A stretch of DNA of 64,000 nt from Pontibacter amylolyticus. GTDB taxonomy: Bacteria; Bacteroidota; Bacteroidia; Cytophagales; Hymenobacteraceae. The DNA lies in NCBI RefSeq assembly GCF_014638845.1, contig NZ_BMFP01000003.1, positions 434,001-498,000 of the forward strand, read 5' to 3'. Shown piece after piece: positions 8,203 to 15,726 of the stretch; the stretch's first letter is position 1, and every line of letters begins with the position of its first letter. The notes below the pieces were generated by a model. The model was given only the letters and a program-made list of their open reading frames with translations. It was not told the origin of the DNA and searched no databases. The translations under genes and the position numbers were made by a program.

Positions 8203-11200
8203 ATGCTGACCAGGATCATTTCCTTTTCCATACACAACAAGCTCATCATCGGGCTGTTGGTGATAGGGTTGGTAATCATCGGTATATATAATGTTACCCG
8301 GTTACCGATCGACGCGGTGCCGGACATCACCAACAACCAGGTACAGGTCATTACGGTAGCTCCCTCCCTGGGTGCGCCGGACATCGAGCGGCTCGTCACT
8401 TTTCCGGTGGAACTGGCCAACAGCAACATTCCCGGCATCATGGAGATCCGCAGCTTCTCCCGCTTCGGCCTTTCGCTGGTCACCATTGTGTTTGAAGATG
8501 GGATCGATGTCTACTGGGCCAGGCAGCAGGTAGCGGAGCGGCTGCAAATCGTGCAGCAACAAATCCCGGAAGGCGTGGGCACGCCAGAGTTGGGCCCTGT
8601 CACCACCGGCCTGGGCGAGATCTACCAGTACGTGGTCCGGCCCAAAGCCGGTTACGAAGAAAAATACGATGCCACGGAATTGCGCACCATCCAAGACTGG
8701 ATCGTGCGGCGCCAGCTGCTAGGTGTGCCGGGCGTAGCCGATGTGAGCAGTTTCGGGGGCTTTCTGAAGCAGTATGAAATCGCCATTGACCCCTCCAGGC
8801 TCAAGTCCCACGGCCTCACCATCGCCGACGTGTTCACGGCCCTGGAAAACAACAACCAGAACACGGGCGGCTCCTACATCGACAAAGGCGACGCCGTGCT
8901 CTTTATCCGCAGCGAGGGACTGCTCGGTAACCTGGATGATATACGGGGTATAGCCGTGAAAAACACCGGGAGCGGCACACCCCTGTACCTGCGCGATGTA
9001 GCGGAGGTGGGCTATGGACATGCCAACCGCTTTGGCGCCATGACCTACAACGATCAGGGTGAAGTAGCCGGAGCCGTGGTGATGATGCTGAAAGGGGCCA
9101 ACAGCAACCAGGTTATCAAGCTGGTAAAAGAGCGCATCGCACAGGTGCAGGCGTCTTTGCCGGAGGGCGTGGTGATCGAGCCCTTCCTGGACCGCACCAA
9201 GATGGTGAACAATGCCATCAGCACCGTCGAGAAAAACCTGCTGGAAGGCGCCCTGATCGTGGTCTTTGTACTGGTGCTGTTCCTGGGCAACCTGCGGGCA
9301 GGCCTGATCGTGGCGTCGGTCATCCCGCTCTCCATGCTCTTTGCCGTCACCATGATGAACACGTTTGGCGTAAGCGGCAACCTGATGAGCCTGGGCGCAC
9401 TGGACTTCGGCCTGATCGTGGATGGCGCCGTGATCATCGTCGAGGCGGTGCTGCACGCCCTCCATTCGAACAGGCAGTTTGCCACCACCACACAACTGGC
9501 GCAATCCCAGATGGACGATACCGTGAAGCAATCAGCCAGTCGCATGATGAACAGCGCTGTTTTTGGCCAGATCATCATCCTGATTGTCTACCTGCCCATC
9601 ATGGCGCTGGTAGGGATAGAGGGTAAAATGTTCAAGCCGATGGCCCAGACGGTTTCCTTCGCCCTGATAGGTGCCGCCATCCTGTCGCTGACCTATGTGC
9701 CCATGATGAGCGCCCTGTTTCTGAGTAAAAGAATCAGCCATCAACCTACTTTCTCTGACCGCCTGATGGCCAGACTGGAGAATTTTTACCAGCAGCACCT
9801 GCGACGGGTACTTGCATACCCCAAAACGGTCATTGCGGCGTCTTTGGCGCTTTTTGCGGGTGCGGTGTTGGTACTGATGTCGTTGGGCGGCGAGTTTATA
9901 CCTGCGCTGGAGGAAGGGGACTTTGCCGTGGATACCCGTGTGCTCACCGGCAGCAACCTGAACACAACCATCAGGGCAACACAACAGGCTTCCGGTATCC
10001 TGTTGGAGCGTTTCCCGGAAGTAGAGAAGATCGTGACAAAAATAGGCTCCGGCGAAATCCCAACCGACCCCATGCCAATCGAGGCAAGCGACATGATGGT
10101 GATCCTGAAGCCAAAAGCGGAGTGGACCTCCGCCGCGTCCTTCGACGAGCTGGCCGAGAAAATGGGCCACGCCATACAGGAAGTGCCCGGCATTACCTCC
10201 GGTCTCCAGTACCCCGTGCAAATGCGCTTTAACGAACTGATGACGGGTGCCCGCCAGGATGTGGTGTGCAAGATATTCGGTGAAAACCTGGACACGCTGG
10301 CGCTCTACGCAAACCGGATGGGAAAACTGGTCTCTACCGTCCAGGGTACCGCAGACCTTTACGTGGAGAAAGTGACCGGTATGCCTCAAATCGTGATCAA
10401 GTACAACCATGCCGCCATCGCACAGCACGGCTCCAACATTGCCGAGATCAACCGGACCGTGAATGCCGCCTTTGCCGGCGTGAGCAGCGGCCTGGTGTTT
10501 GAGGGGGAAAGGCGCTTTGACCTGGTCGTGCGGCTGCAGGGAGAACTGCGCCAGAACCTGAACGATGTGCGGAACCTGCTGGTACCCACCCCTTCCGGGC
10601 AACAGGTGCCCCTATACCTGCTGGCGGAGGTGCAACTCGAAGAGGGCCCCTACCAGATCCAGCGTGAGGATGCCAAGCGGCGCATCATGATTGGTTTTAA
10701 CGTACGCGGCCGCGATGTGCAGAGCATAGTGGATGAGCTGCAGCAAAAAGTACAGCAACAGCTGACGCTGCCACCCGGCTACTACGTGGTGTACGGCGGC
10801 GAATTTGAAAACCTGGAAGCCGCCCGTAAACGCCTGACCGTGGCAGTTCCTATTTCACTGGCGCTTATTTTCCTGCTGTTATTCTTCGCCTTCCACTCGG
10901 TGCGCTACGGGTTGCTTATTTACTCGGCTATACCTTTGTCGGTTATCGGCGGCATCTTTGCCCTTTGGCTGCGGGGCATGCCGTTCAGTATTTCGGCGGG
11001 CGTGGGTTTTATCGCCTTGTTTGGGGTGGCCGTGCTGAATGGGATCGTGATGGTGGCTGAGTTCAATCGGCTTCGGTTAGCCGGAGGAGGCCTGAGCCTG
11101 CAGGAAATCGTGCTGGAAGGCACCAAGACACGCCTGCGCCCGGTACTGATGACGGCCAGCGTAGCAAGTATGGGCTTCCTGCCCATGGCTTTGAGCACGG

Positions 11201-12576
11201 GCGCTGGGGCCGAAGTACAGCGCCCTCTGGCTACCGTCGTAATCGGTGGTCTGATCGTGGCCACTTTCCTGACGCTGTTCGTACTGCCAACGCTCTACAT
11301 CCTTTTCGAGAAAGGCGCCCATCATGAGGACAAAAAAAGCAAGCCAATTGCCACCTCAGCTGGAATTCTACTCTTGTTGCTTCTTCCCCACCTGTCTGCG
11401 GCGCAGCAGCCCATTTCTTTAGAAAAAGCCATATCCAAAGCCCTGCAGCAGCATGTTCCCTTGCAAAACGATCGCCTGCAGGAGGCAAGCCTGCAAAAGC
11501 TACGGGGAACGGCCTGGGATATTCCACAGACAGCCTTGTCGGGCGAGTACGGGCAGATCAACTCAGCCTACAAGGACACGCGGTTTGTCGTTTCCCAAAG
11601 TATGCGGTTCCCGACGGTGTACGCACAGCAAAGGCAACTGCTGGAGCGTGAATGGCAACAGGGCACACGGCGAACGGAGCTGAGCGCATACGAGCTGCAA
11701 TGGCAGGTGACACAGGTTTTCTACGACTTGCGTTTTACCCGCGAGAGACAAAAACTGCTGCTCCGCACCGACAGCCTGTACGCCAGTTTTCTGCGGAACG
11801 CCGAACTTCGCTTTGCCAAGGGTGCCAGCAATGTTCTGGAGAAGATCACGGCCCAGACACAGCGCGGCCAGGTGGGCATACAGCTCAAACAAAACGAACA
11901 GGAATTAACCGCGCTGAAACACCAGTTCCAGTTGCTACTCAACACGGACACAGTCTATTTGCCCTCAGAAGGCCCGCTAAAGATGGCATTGCCTGTTGCC
12001 GGCGACACGGCAGCTGTGGAGGCGCACCCTTATCTGAGGTTCCTGCAGCAGCAACACGAGGTGAACCAGGCCAGGACCAAAGTAGAGCAGTCCAGGCTGC
12101 TGCCGGACCTGATGCTGGGCTACAACAACCAGAGCATAAGAGGCCTTCAAAATATAGAAGGCCAGGAAAAATACTACTCCACCTCCGACCGGTTTTCTGC
12201 GGTGCAGATGGGTGTTGGCGTGCCTTTGTTTTTCGGAGCGCAGCGAGCGCGCATACAGGCGGCCAGATTGCAGGAACAGGTTACGCGCAACAGCTACCAG
12301 GCTGGCAGGTTGTTACTGGAAACACAGCTGCGCAAGGCGCTGACACAGTACCGGCTGGCAGCCGAGAACCTCTCCTACTTCGAGCAGACGGCCCTACCCA
12401 GCGCCACGTCTATCATCCAAACTGCCGATGAGCAGTTCCGGGGCGGCGAAATAGACTACCTGGAATGGGTGCTGCTCACAAACCAGGCCATCACCCTGCA
12501 GGCCGGCTACCTCGACGCCATCAGAAGCTACAACCAACGTTTGCTTGAAATAAAAGCCCTCACAGGAAACAGATAA
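8203..12576 (+). CDS. CzcA-type heavy-metal RND pump fused to a TolC-like outer-membrane domain
   Basis: The 1457 residues contain two proteins normally encoded separately. Residues 1 to about 1035 are a complete heavy-metal-efflux RND pump with two halves of six TM helices and two large periplasmic loops. TM4 carries Asp401, Asp407 and Glu414 in 'LDFGLIVDGAVIIVE', the proton-relay triad of CzcA (Zn/Co/Cd) rather than the CusA (Cu/Ag) pattern. Residues about 1050-1067 form a hydrophobic stretch ending 'LSAAQQ' that looks like a signal peptide or thirteenth TM. Residues about 1068-1457 are a TolC/CusC-like outer-membrane factor ('ISLEKAISKALQQ' start, long coiled-coil helices). The periplasmic adaptor follows four bases later, so the two genes can encode all three parts of a tripartite efflux system. 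Similar fusions are known in Bacteroidota; whether the chain is cleaved is not known. Confidence 0.93.
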   Translation: MLTRIISFSIHNKLIIGLLVIGLVIIGIYNVTRLPIDAVPDITNNQVQVITVAPSLGAPDIERLVTFPVELANSNIPGIMEIRSFSRFGLSLVTIVFEDGIDVYWARQQVAERLQIVQQQIPEGVGTPELGPVTTGLGEIYQYVVRPKAGYEEKYDATELRTIQDWIVRRQLLGVPGVADVSSFGGFLKQYEIAIDPSRLKSHGLTIADVFTALENNNQNTGGSYIDKGDAVLFIRSEGLLGNLDDIRGIAVKNTGSGTPLYLRDVAEVGYGHANRFGAMTYNDQGEVAGAVVMMLKGANSNQVIKLVKERIAQVQASLPEGVVIEPFLDRTKMVNNAISTVEKNLLEGALIVVFVLVLFLGNLRAGLIVASVIPLSMLFAVTMMNTFGVSGNLMSLGALDFGLIVDGAVIIVEAVLHALHSNRQFATTTQLAQSQMDDTVKQSASRMMNSAVFGQIIILIVYLPIMALVGIEGKMFKPMAQTVSFALIGAAILSLTYVPMMSALFLSKRISHQPTFSDRLMARLENFYQQHLRRVLAYPKTVIAASLALFAGAVLVLMSLGGEFIPALEEGDFAVDTRVLTGSNLNTTIRATQQASGILLERFPEVEKIVTKIGSGEIPTDPMPIEASDMMVILKPKAEWTSAASFDELAEKMGHAIQEVPGITSGLQYPVQMRFNELMTGARQDVVCKIFGENLDTLALYANRMGKLVSTVQGTADLYVEKVTGMPQIVIKYNHAAIAQHGSNIAEINRTVNAAFAGVSSGLVFEGERRFDLVVRLQGELRQNLNDVRNLLVPTPSGQQVPLYLLAEVQLEEGPYQIQREDAKRRIMIGFNVRGRDVQSIVDELQQKVQQQLTLPPGYYVVYGGEFENLEAARKRLTVAVPISLALIFLLLFFAFHSVRYGLLIYSAIPLSVIGGIFALWLRGMPFSISAGVGFIALFGVAVLNGIVMVAEFNRLRLAGGGLSLQEIVLEGTKTRLRPVLMTASVASMGFLPMALSTGAGAEVQRPLATVVIGGLIVATFLTLFVLPTLYILFEKGAHHEDKKSKPIATSAGILLLLLLPHLSAAQQPISLEKAISKALQQHVPLQNDRLQEASLQKLRGTAWDIPQTALSGEYGQINSAYKDTRFVVSQSMRFPTVYAQQRQLLEREWQQGTRRTELSAYELQWQVTQVFYDLRFTRERQKLLLRTDSLYASFLRNAELRFAKGASNVLEKITAQTQRGQVGIQLKQNEQELTALKHQFQLLLNTDTVYLPSEGPLKMALPVAGDTAAVEAHPYLRFLQQQHEVNQARTKVEQSRLLPDLMLGYNNQSIRGLQNIEGQEKYYSTSDRFSAVQMGVGVPLFFGAQRARIQAARLQEQVTRNSYQAGRLLLETQLRKALTQYRLAAENLSYFEQTALPSATSIIQTADEQFRGGEIDYLEWVLLTNQAITLQAGYLDAIRSYNQRLLEIKALTGNR

Positions 12577-12580
12577 CGCC

Positions 12581-13726
12581 ATGATAAAGCTACTACTTCT
12601 ATCGCTGATCGCCACAATGGCACTGCTGACCGGCTGTGGCACCGAGCAGCCCGCCGGTTCCGTCGCTGCCGATAAGCCGCAGGAGACCAACCTGGTGCAG
12701 CTCTCCCCGGCGCAGATGCAGAACGCAGGGGTTCAGACAGGCAGGCCCGAACGCAAGTCCATCGCTACCATACTACAGGTGAACGGAGTAATGGAGCCGC
12801 CTCCCCAAAGCATGATCTCTGTAAGCGTGCCGCTGGGTGGCTACCTGAAAAAAACTACGCTGCTGCCCGGCATGCACCTGAAAAAAGGGCAACTGATGGC
12901 AGAGCTGGAAGACCAGACTTACATCCAGTTACAACAGGACTACCTGACTGCCAAGGCCCGGCTGGCTTACCTGCAGCAGGAATACAACCGGCAGCGCGAG
13001 CTGAACCAAAGCAAGGCCAGCAGCGACAAGGTGTTTCAGCAGACAAAGGCCGACTACCAAAGCCATCGGGTGCTGCTGCAGGCCCTTGCCGAGAAACTGC
13101 GCATGGTGGGCATCAACCCGGGACAGCTAACGGAAAATAACCTCACCCGAAAACTCCGGCTCTTCTCCCCTATCGATGGCTATGTGACGAAGGTGAACGT
13201 GAATGTTGGCAAGTATGTGGTGCCGACGGATGTGCTGTTCGAACTGGTAGACCCGCGCGACCTGCACCTCATGCTGACCGTGTTTGAAAAAGACCTGGAC
13301 AAGCTGGATATAGGGCAGCGAGTGGAAGCGTACCGGGCTAACCAACCGGAGAAAAAGTATCTTGCCCGGATCGTCTACATTGGCAAGGATGTGAGCGAAG
13401 ACCGGTCCGTGGAAGTGCATTGCCATTTAGACAAAGCCGACGCAACCCTGATACCAGGCATGTTTATGAATGCGCAGATAGAGGTGCAAAACGTGGAGGC
13501 CTATACCTTGCCCGAGGAAGCAATCGTGCGCTTCGGGAGCAAACAATATGTGTTCACGGCGCGGGACAGCAGTGTTTTTGAGCTGGTAGAAGCACAGACC
13601 GGCAATTCCGAGAACGGGTATACGGCCCTGGTGCCAAGCTCAACGCTGCAGCCCGAGCGCCAGACGTATGTCACCAAAGGCGCATATGCCTTGCTGATGA
13701 AACTGAAAAATAAAGAAGAAGAATAA
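12581..13726 (+). CDS. Efflux RND transporter periplasmic adaptor (CzcB/CusB-like lipoprotein)
   Basis: A membrane-fusion protein of 381 residues that would link the RND pump and the TolC-like channel encoded just upstream. The N-terminus is a lipoprotein signal with lipobox LTGC, so it is probably anchored by Cys19 to a membrane facing the periplasm. A lipoyl/barrel-sandwich half-motif ('VPLGGYLKKTTLLPGMHLKKG'-type segment near residue 90) is followed by a coiled-coil hairpin rich in Gln, Arg and Glu (about 110-170), the second half of the lipoyl domain ('SPIDGYVTKVNVNVGKYV') and a beta-barrel domain. No His-rich metal-binding N-terminal extension is present. The gap to the pump gene is four bases, so translational coupling is likely. 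Confidence 0.92.
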   Translation: MIKLLLLSLIATMALLTGCGTEQPAGSVAADKPQETNLVQLSPAQMQNAGVQTGRPERKSIATILQVNGVMEPPPQSMISVSVPLGGYLKKTTLLPGMHLKKGQLMAELEDQTYIQLQQDYLTAKARLAYLQQEYNRQRELNQSKASSDKVFQQTKADYQSHRVLLQALAEKLRMVGINPGQLTENNLTRKLRLFSPIDGYVTKVNVNVGKYVVPTDVLFELVDPRDLHLMLTVFEKDLDKLDIGQRVEAYRANQPEKKYLARIVYIGKDVSEDRSVEVHCHLDKADATLIPGMFMNAQIEVQNVEAYTLPEEAIVRFGSKQYVFTARDSSVFELVEAQTGNSENGYTALVPSSTLQPERQTYVTKGAYALLMKLKNKEEE

Positions 13727-13734
13727 GCACTCCT

Positions 13735-13751
13735 GTTTAAACTGTTTAAAC
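13735..13751. repeat. Two tandem GTTTAAAC palindromes directly before a start codon
   Basis: The octamer GTTTAAAC occurs at 13735-13742 and again at 13744-13751, a 9-base period, ending two bases before the ATG at 13754. It occupies the place of a ribosome binding site and has no purine-rich core. It could be an operator or chance; no function is claimed. Confidence 0.4.
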
Positions 13752-13753
13752 CC

Positions 13754-14887
13754 ATGGCCACGACCGATACCCTTCCAGATAAAAAGTACACCGACAGTCT
13801 GCAGACTGAGGTAGACGCCGCTTTTCTGTATGAGCGCATCGCGGCAGCCGAAGAAGTACCGGCCATTGCCCGCATGTTCCGGGAACTGGGTGCCATTGAG
13901 CACGAACACGCCACTAAAATGGAAGCCGGCCTGCGCAGCAAAGGGATAGCCGTCGCCTTGCCCCCGCCCTCCTGGCGCGCCCGCTTGCTGGACCGGATCG
14001 GGAAGACGTTCGGGTATGGCTATGTAATCGGGGTGCTGCTGGATACCGAAAAAAGCATCTCCGCCGCGCAGCTGGCACAAAAAGAAAAAAGCCACATCCC
14101 CATCTCCGGTGACGAAGCGAACCATGTCCGGATCCTGCAGACTCTGCTCAACAACAAAATCAAAGTCACTGGCGAGCACATTTCACGTATCGAAGGCAAG
14201 CACCGCACTATAGGGGGAAACGCGCTGCGGGCTGCCGTGCTGGGCGCAAACGACGGTTTGGTGTCCAACATGAGCCTGGTGATGGGGGTGGCCGGCGCCA
14301 CAGACGGGCAAAGCGGCGTCCTGCTGGCAGGTATGGCCGGCTTGCTGGCCGGAGCCCTGTCAATGGCCCTGGGCGAGTGGATATCCGTCAAGAGCTCACA
14401 GGAGTTGTACGAACGGCAGATGGCACTCGAAATGCTGGAAATCGAAACCAACCCGGAGGGTGAGATGCGCGAACTGGCCCTCATTTACATCGCCAAGGGC
14501 ATACCCGAGGCACAGGCCCACCAAATGGCTGCAGCAGCTATTCTGGACACCGAACACGCCCATGAAATACTGGTGAAGGAAGAGCTGGGTATAAACGCCG
14601 AAGAACTGAAAGGCTCTGCCTGGGAAGCGGCCATCATGTCCTTCATCCTATTCGCCGTCGGGGCCATACTGCCTGTCATTCCCTTTTTTTACGCGTCCGG
14701 TTACGCGGCCATCCTGCAGAGCCTGGCGTTCAGTGCGCTGGGACTGTTTGTGATTGGCGCCGCCATTACGCTTTTCACGGGCAAGAGCATCTGGTTTTCA
14801 GGCTTCCGGCAGGTACTCTTCGGCCTGGCTGCAGCGGCCATTACCTACGGCATCGGCAAATTGATCGGTGTGAGCATTGCCGGATGA
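13754..14887 (+). CDS. Ferritin-like/VIT1 fusion iron transporter (MbfA-like)
   Basis: A 377-residue protein. Residues about 10-150 form a ferritin/rubrerythrin-like four-helix domain with spaced metal-ligand candidates such as 'DAAFLYERIAAAEE' (Glu) and 'ELGAIEHEHA' (ExxH). The rest is a VIT1/CCC1 membrane domain: 'AAVLGANDGLVSNMSLVMGVAGA' and 'ALGEWISVKSSQELYERQ' are hallmarks, with about five TM segments and a cytoplasmic Glu-rich helical bundle. The rhizobial relative MbfA exports iron from the cytoplasm and protects against peroxide; the same role is inferred here. It follows the RND adaptor by 27 bases and overlaps the region just before the PAP2 gene, so it probably belongs to the metal-resistance operon. 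Confidence 0.87.
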   Translation: MATTDTLPDKKYTDSLQTEVDAAFLYERIAAAEEVPAIARMFRELGAIEHEHATKMEAGLRSKGIAVALPPPSWRARLLDRIGKTFGYGYVIGVLLDTEKSISAAQLAQKEKSHIPISGDEANHVRILQTLLNNKIKVTGEHISRIEGKHRTIGGNALRAAVLGANDGLVSNMSLVMGVAGATDGQSGVLLAGMAGLLAGALSMALGEWISVKSSQELYERQMALEMLEIETNPEGEMRELALIYIAKGIPEAQAHQMAAAAILDTEHAHEILVKEELGINAEELKGSAWEAAIMSFILFAVGAILPVIPFFYASGYAAILQSLAFSALGLFVIGAAITLFTGKSIWFSGFRQVLFGLAAAAITYGIGKLIGVSIAG

Positions 14888-14894
14888 TTTTCTG

Positions 14895-15599
14895 ATGAGG
14901 GGGCTACTTCATACGATCTGGCACCTGGTGGCGCTGCTTACCGTTAAAGTAATCCTGATCGGTCTGCTGTTCCTGGTTAGCCTGCTTGTCCTGTTCCACC
15001 TCATCCATGATGTGTTTGCAGACGGCGACACCGGTTTTGACCAAATGCTGTTTGCCCTTTCCGATCATATTCGCTCACCGGGTATGACCCGTGCGATGCG
15101 CTCCATTTCTTTCCTGGGCTCCTACCATTACCTCATCGTTATGCCCGCCTTGTTGGTGCTGGTATTTTCCTTCTACAAGGGCATGCGCTGGAACGGGCTT
15201 CGGGTTCTGATCATCTCTTTCACCACCTCTCTGCTTAACCAGTTTCTGAAAAATTATTTCGGGCGACCGAGGCCGGCGTTCTCCCTGCTCGAAATGTCCG
15301 GCTTCAGTTTCCCAAGCGGGCATACCATGATCGGAGGCGTTTTCCATGGTCTTATCGTTTACATCATCTGGACTAACGTTAAAAACAAGGCGTTGCGTTG
15401 GGTACTTTCGTTGTTTTTCACCTCGTTTGTGGTGCTGGTTGGCTTAAGCCGTATATACCTGAAGGTACACTATGCGACGGACGTAGCGGCAGGCTATCTC
15501 ATGGGTTTGCTGTGGCTGATGCTGTCGCTATACCTGCTCGGACTGATCGAGAAGCTATACCTGGCCAGGTATAAGCCCGGACCACAAAAACAGGTATAG
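14895..15599 (+). CDS. PAP2 family phosphatase (membrane-bound lipid phosphatase)
   Basis: About 234 residues from ATG 14895; an in-frame TTG at 14877 would overlap the previous gene by 11 bases. All three PAP2 signatures are present: KX6RP as 'KNYFGRPRP', PSGH as 'FPSGHTM', and SRX5HX3D as 'SRIYLKVHYATD'. Five or six TM helices are visible. Such enzymes dephosphorylate undecaprenyl pyrophosphate, phosphatidic acid or phosphatidylglycerol phosphate at the outer face of the inner membrane. The close upstream iron transporter suggests co-transcription, but no functional link is evident. Confidence 0.9.
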   Translation: MRGLLHTIWHLVALLTVKVILIGLLFLVSLLVLFHLIHDVFADGDTGFDQMLFALSDHIRSPGMTRAMRSISFLGSYHYLIVMPALLVLVFSFYKGMRWNGLRVLIISFTTSLLNQFLKNYFGRPRPAFSLLEMSGFSFPSGHTMIGGVFHGLIVYIIWTNVKNKALRWVLSLFFTSFVVLVGLSRIYLKVHYATDVAAGYLMGLLWLMLSLYLLGLIEKLYLARYKPGPQKQV

Positions 15600-15726
15600 C
15601 AGCACTGCTCATCATTTTATACCTTGTGCATGATTCCCGTACACCTGCTGCTGAAAAATGCAAGCCCGCTTTGCTCATGTTTTTCAGTAACCTGCTGTAT
15701 TCGACGCACCCTAATGACGTAGCGAC

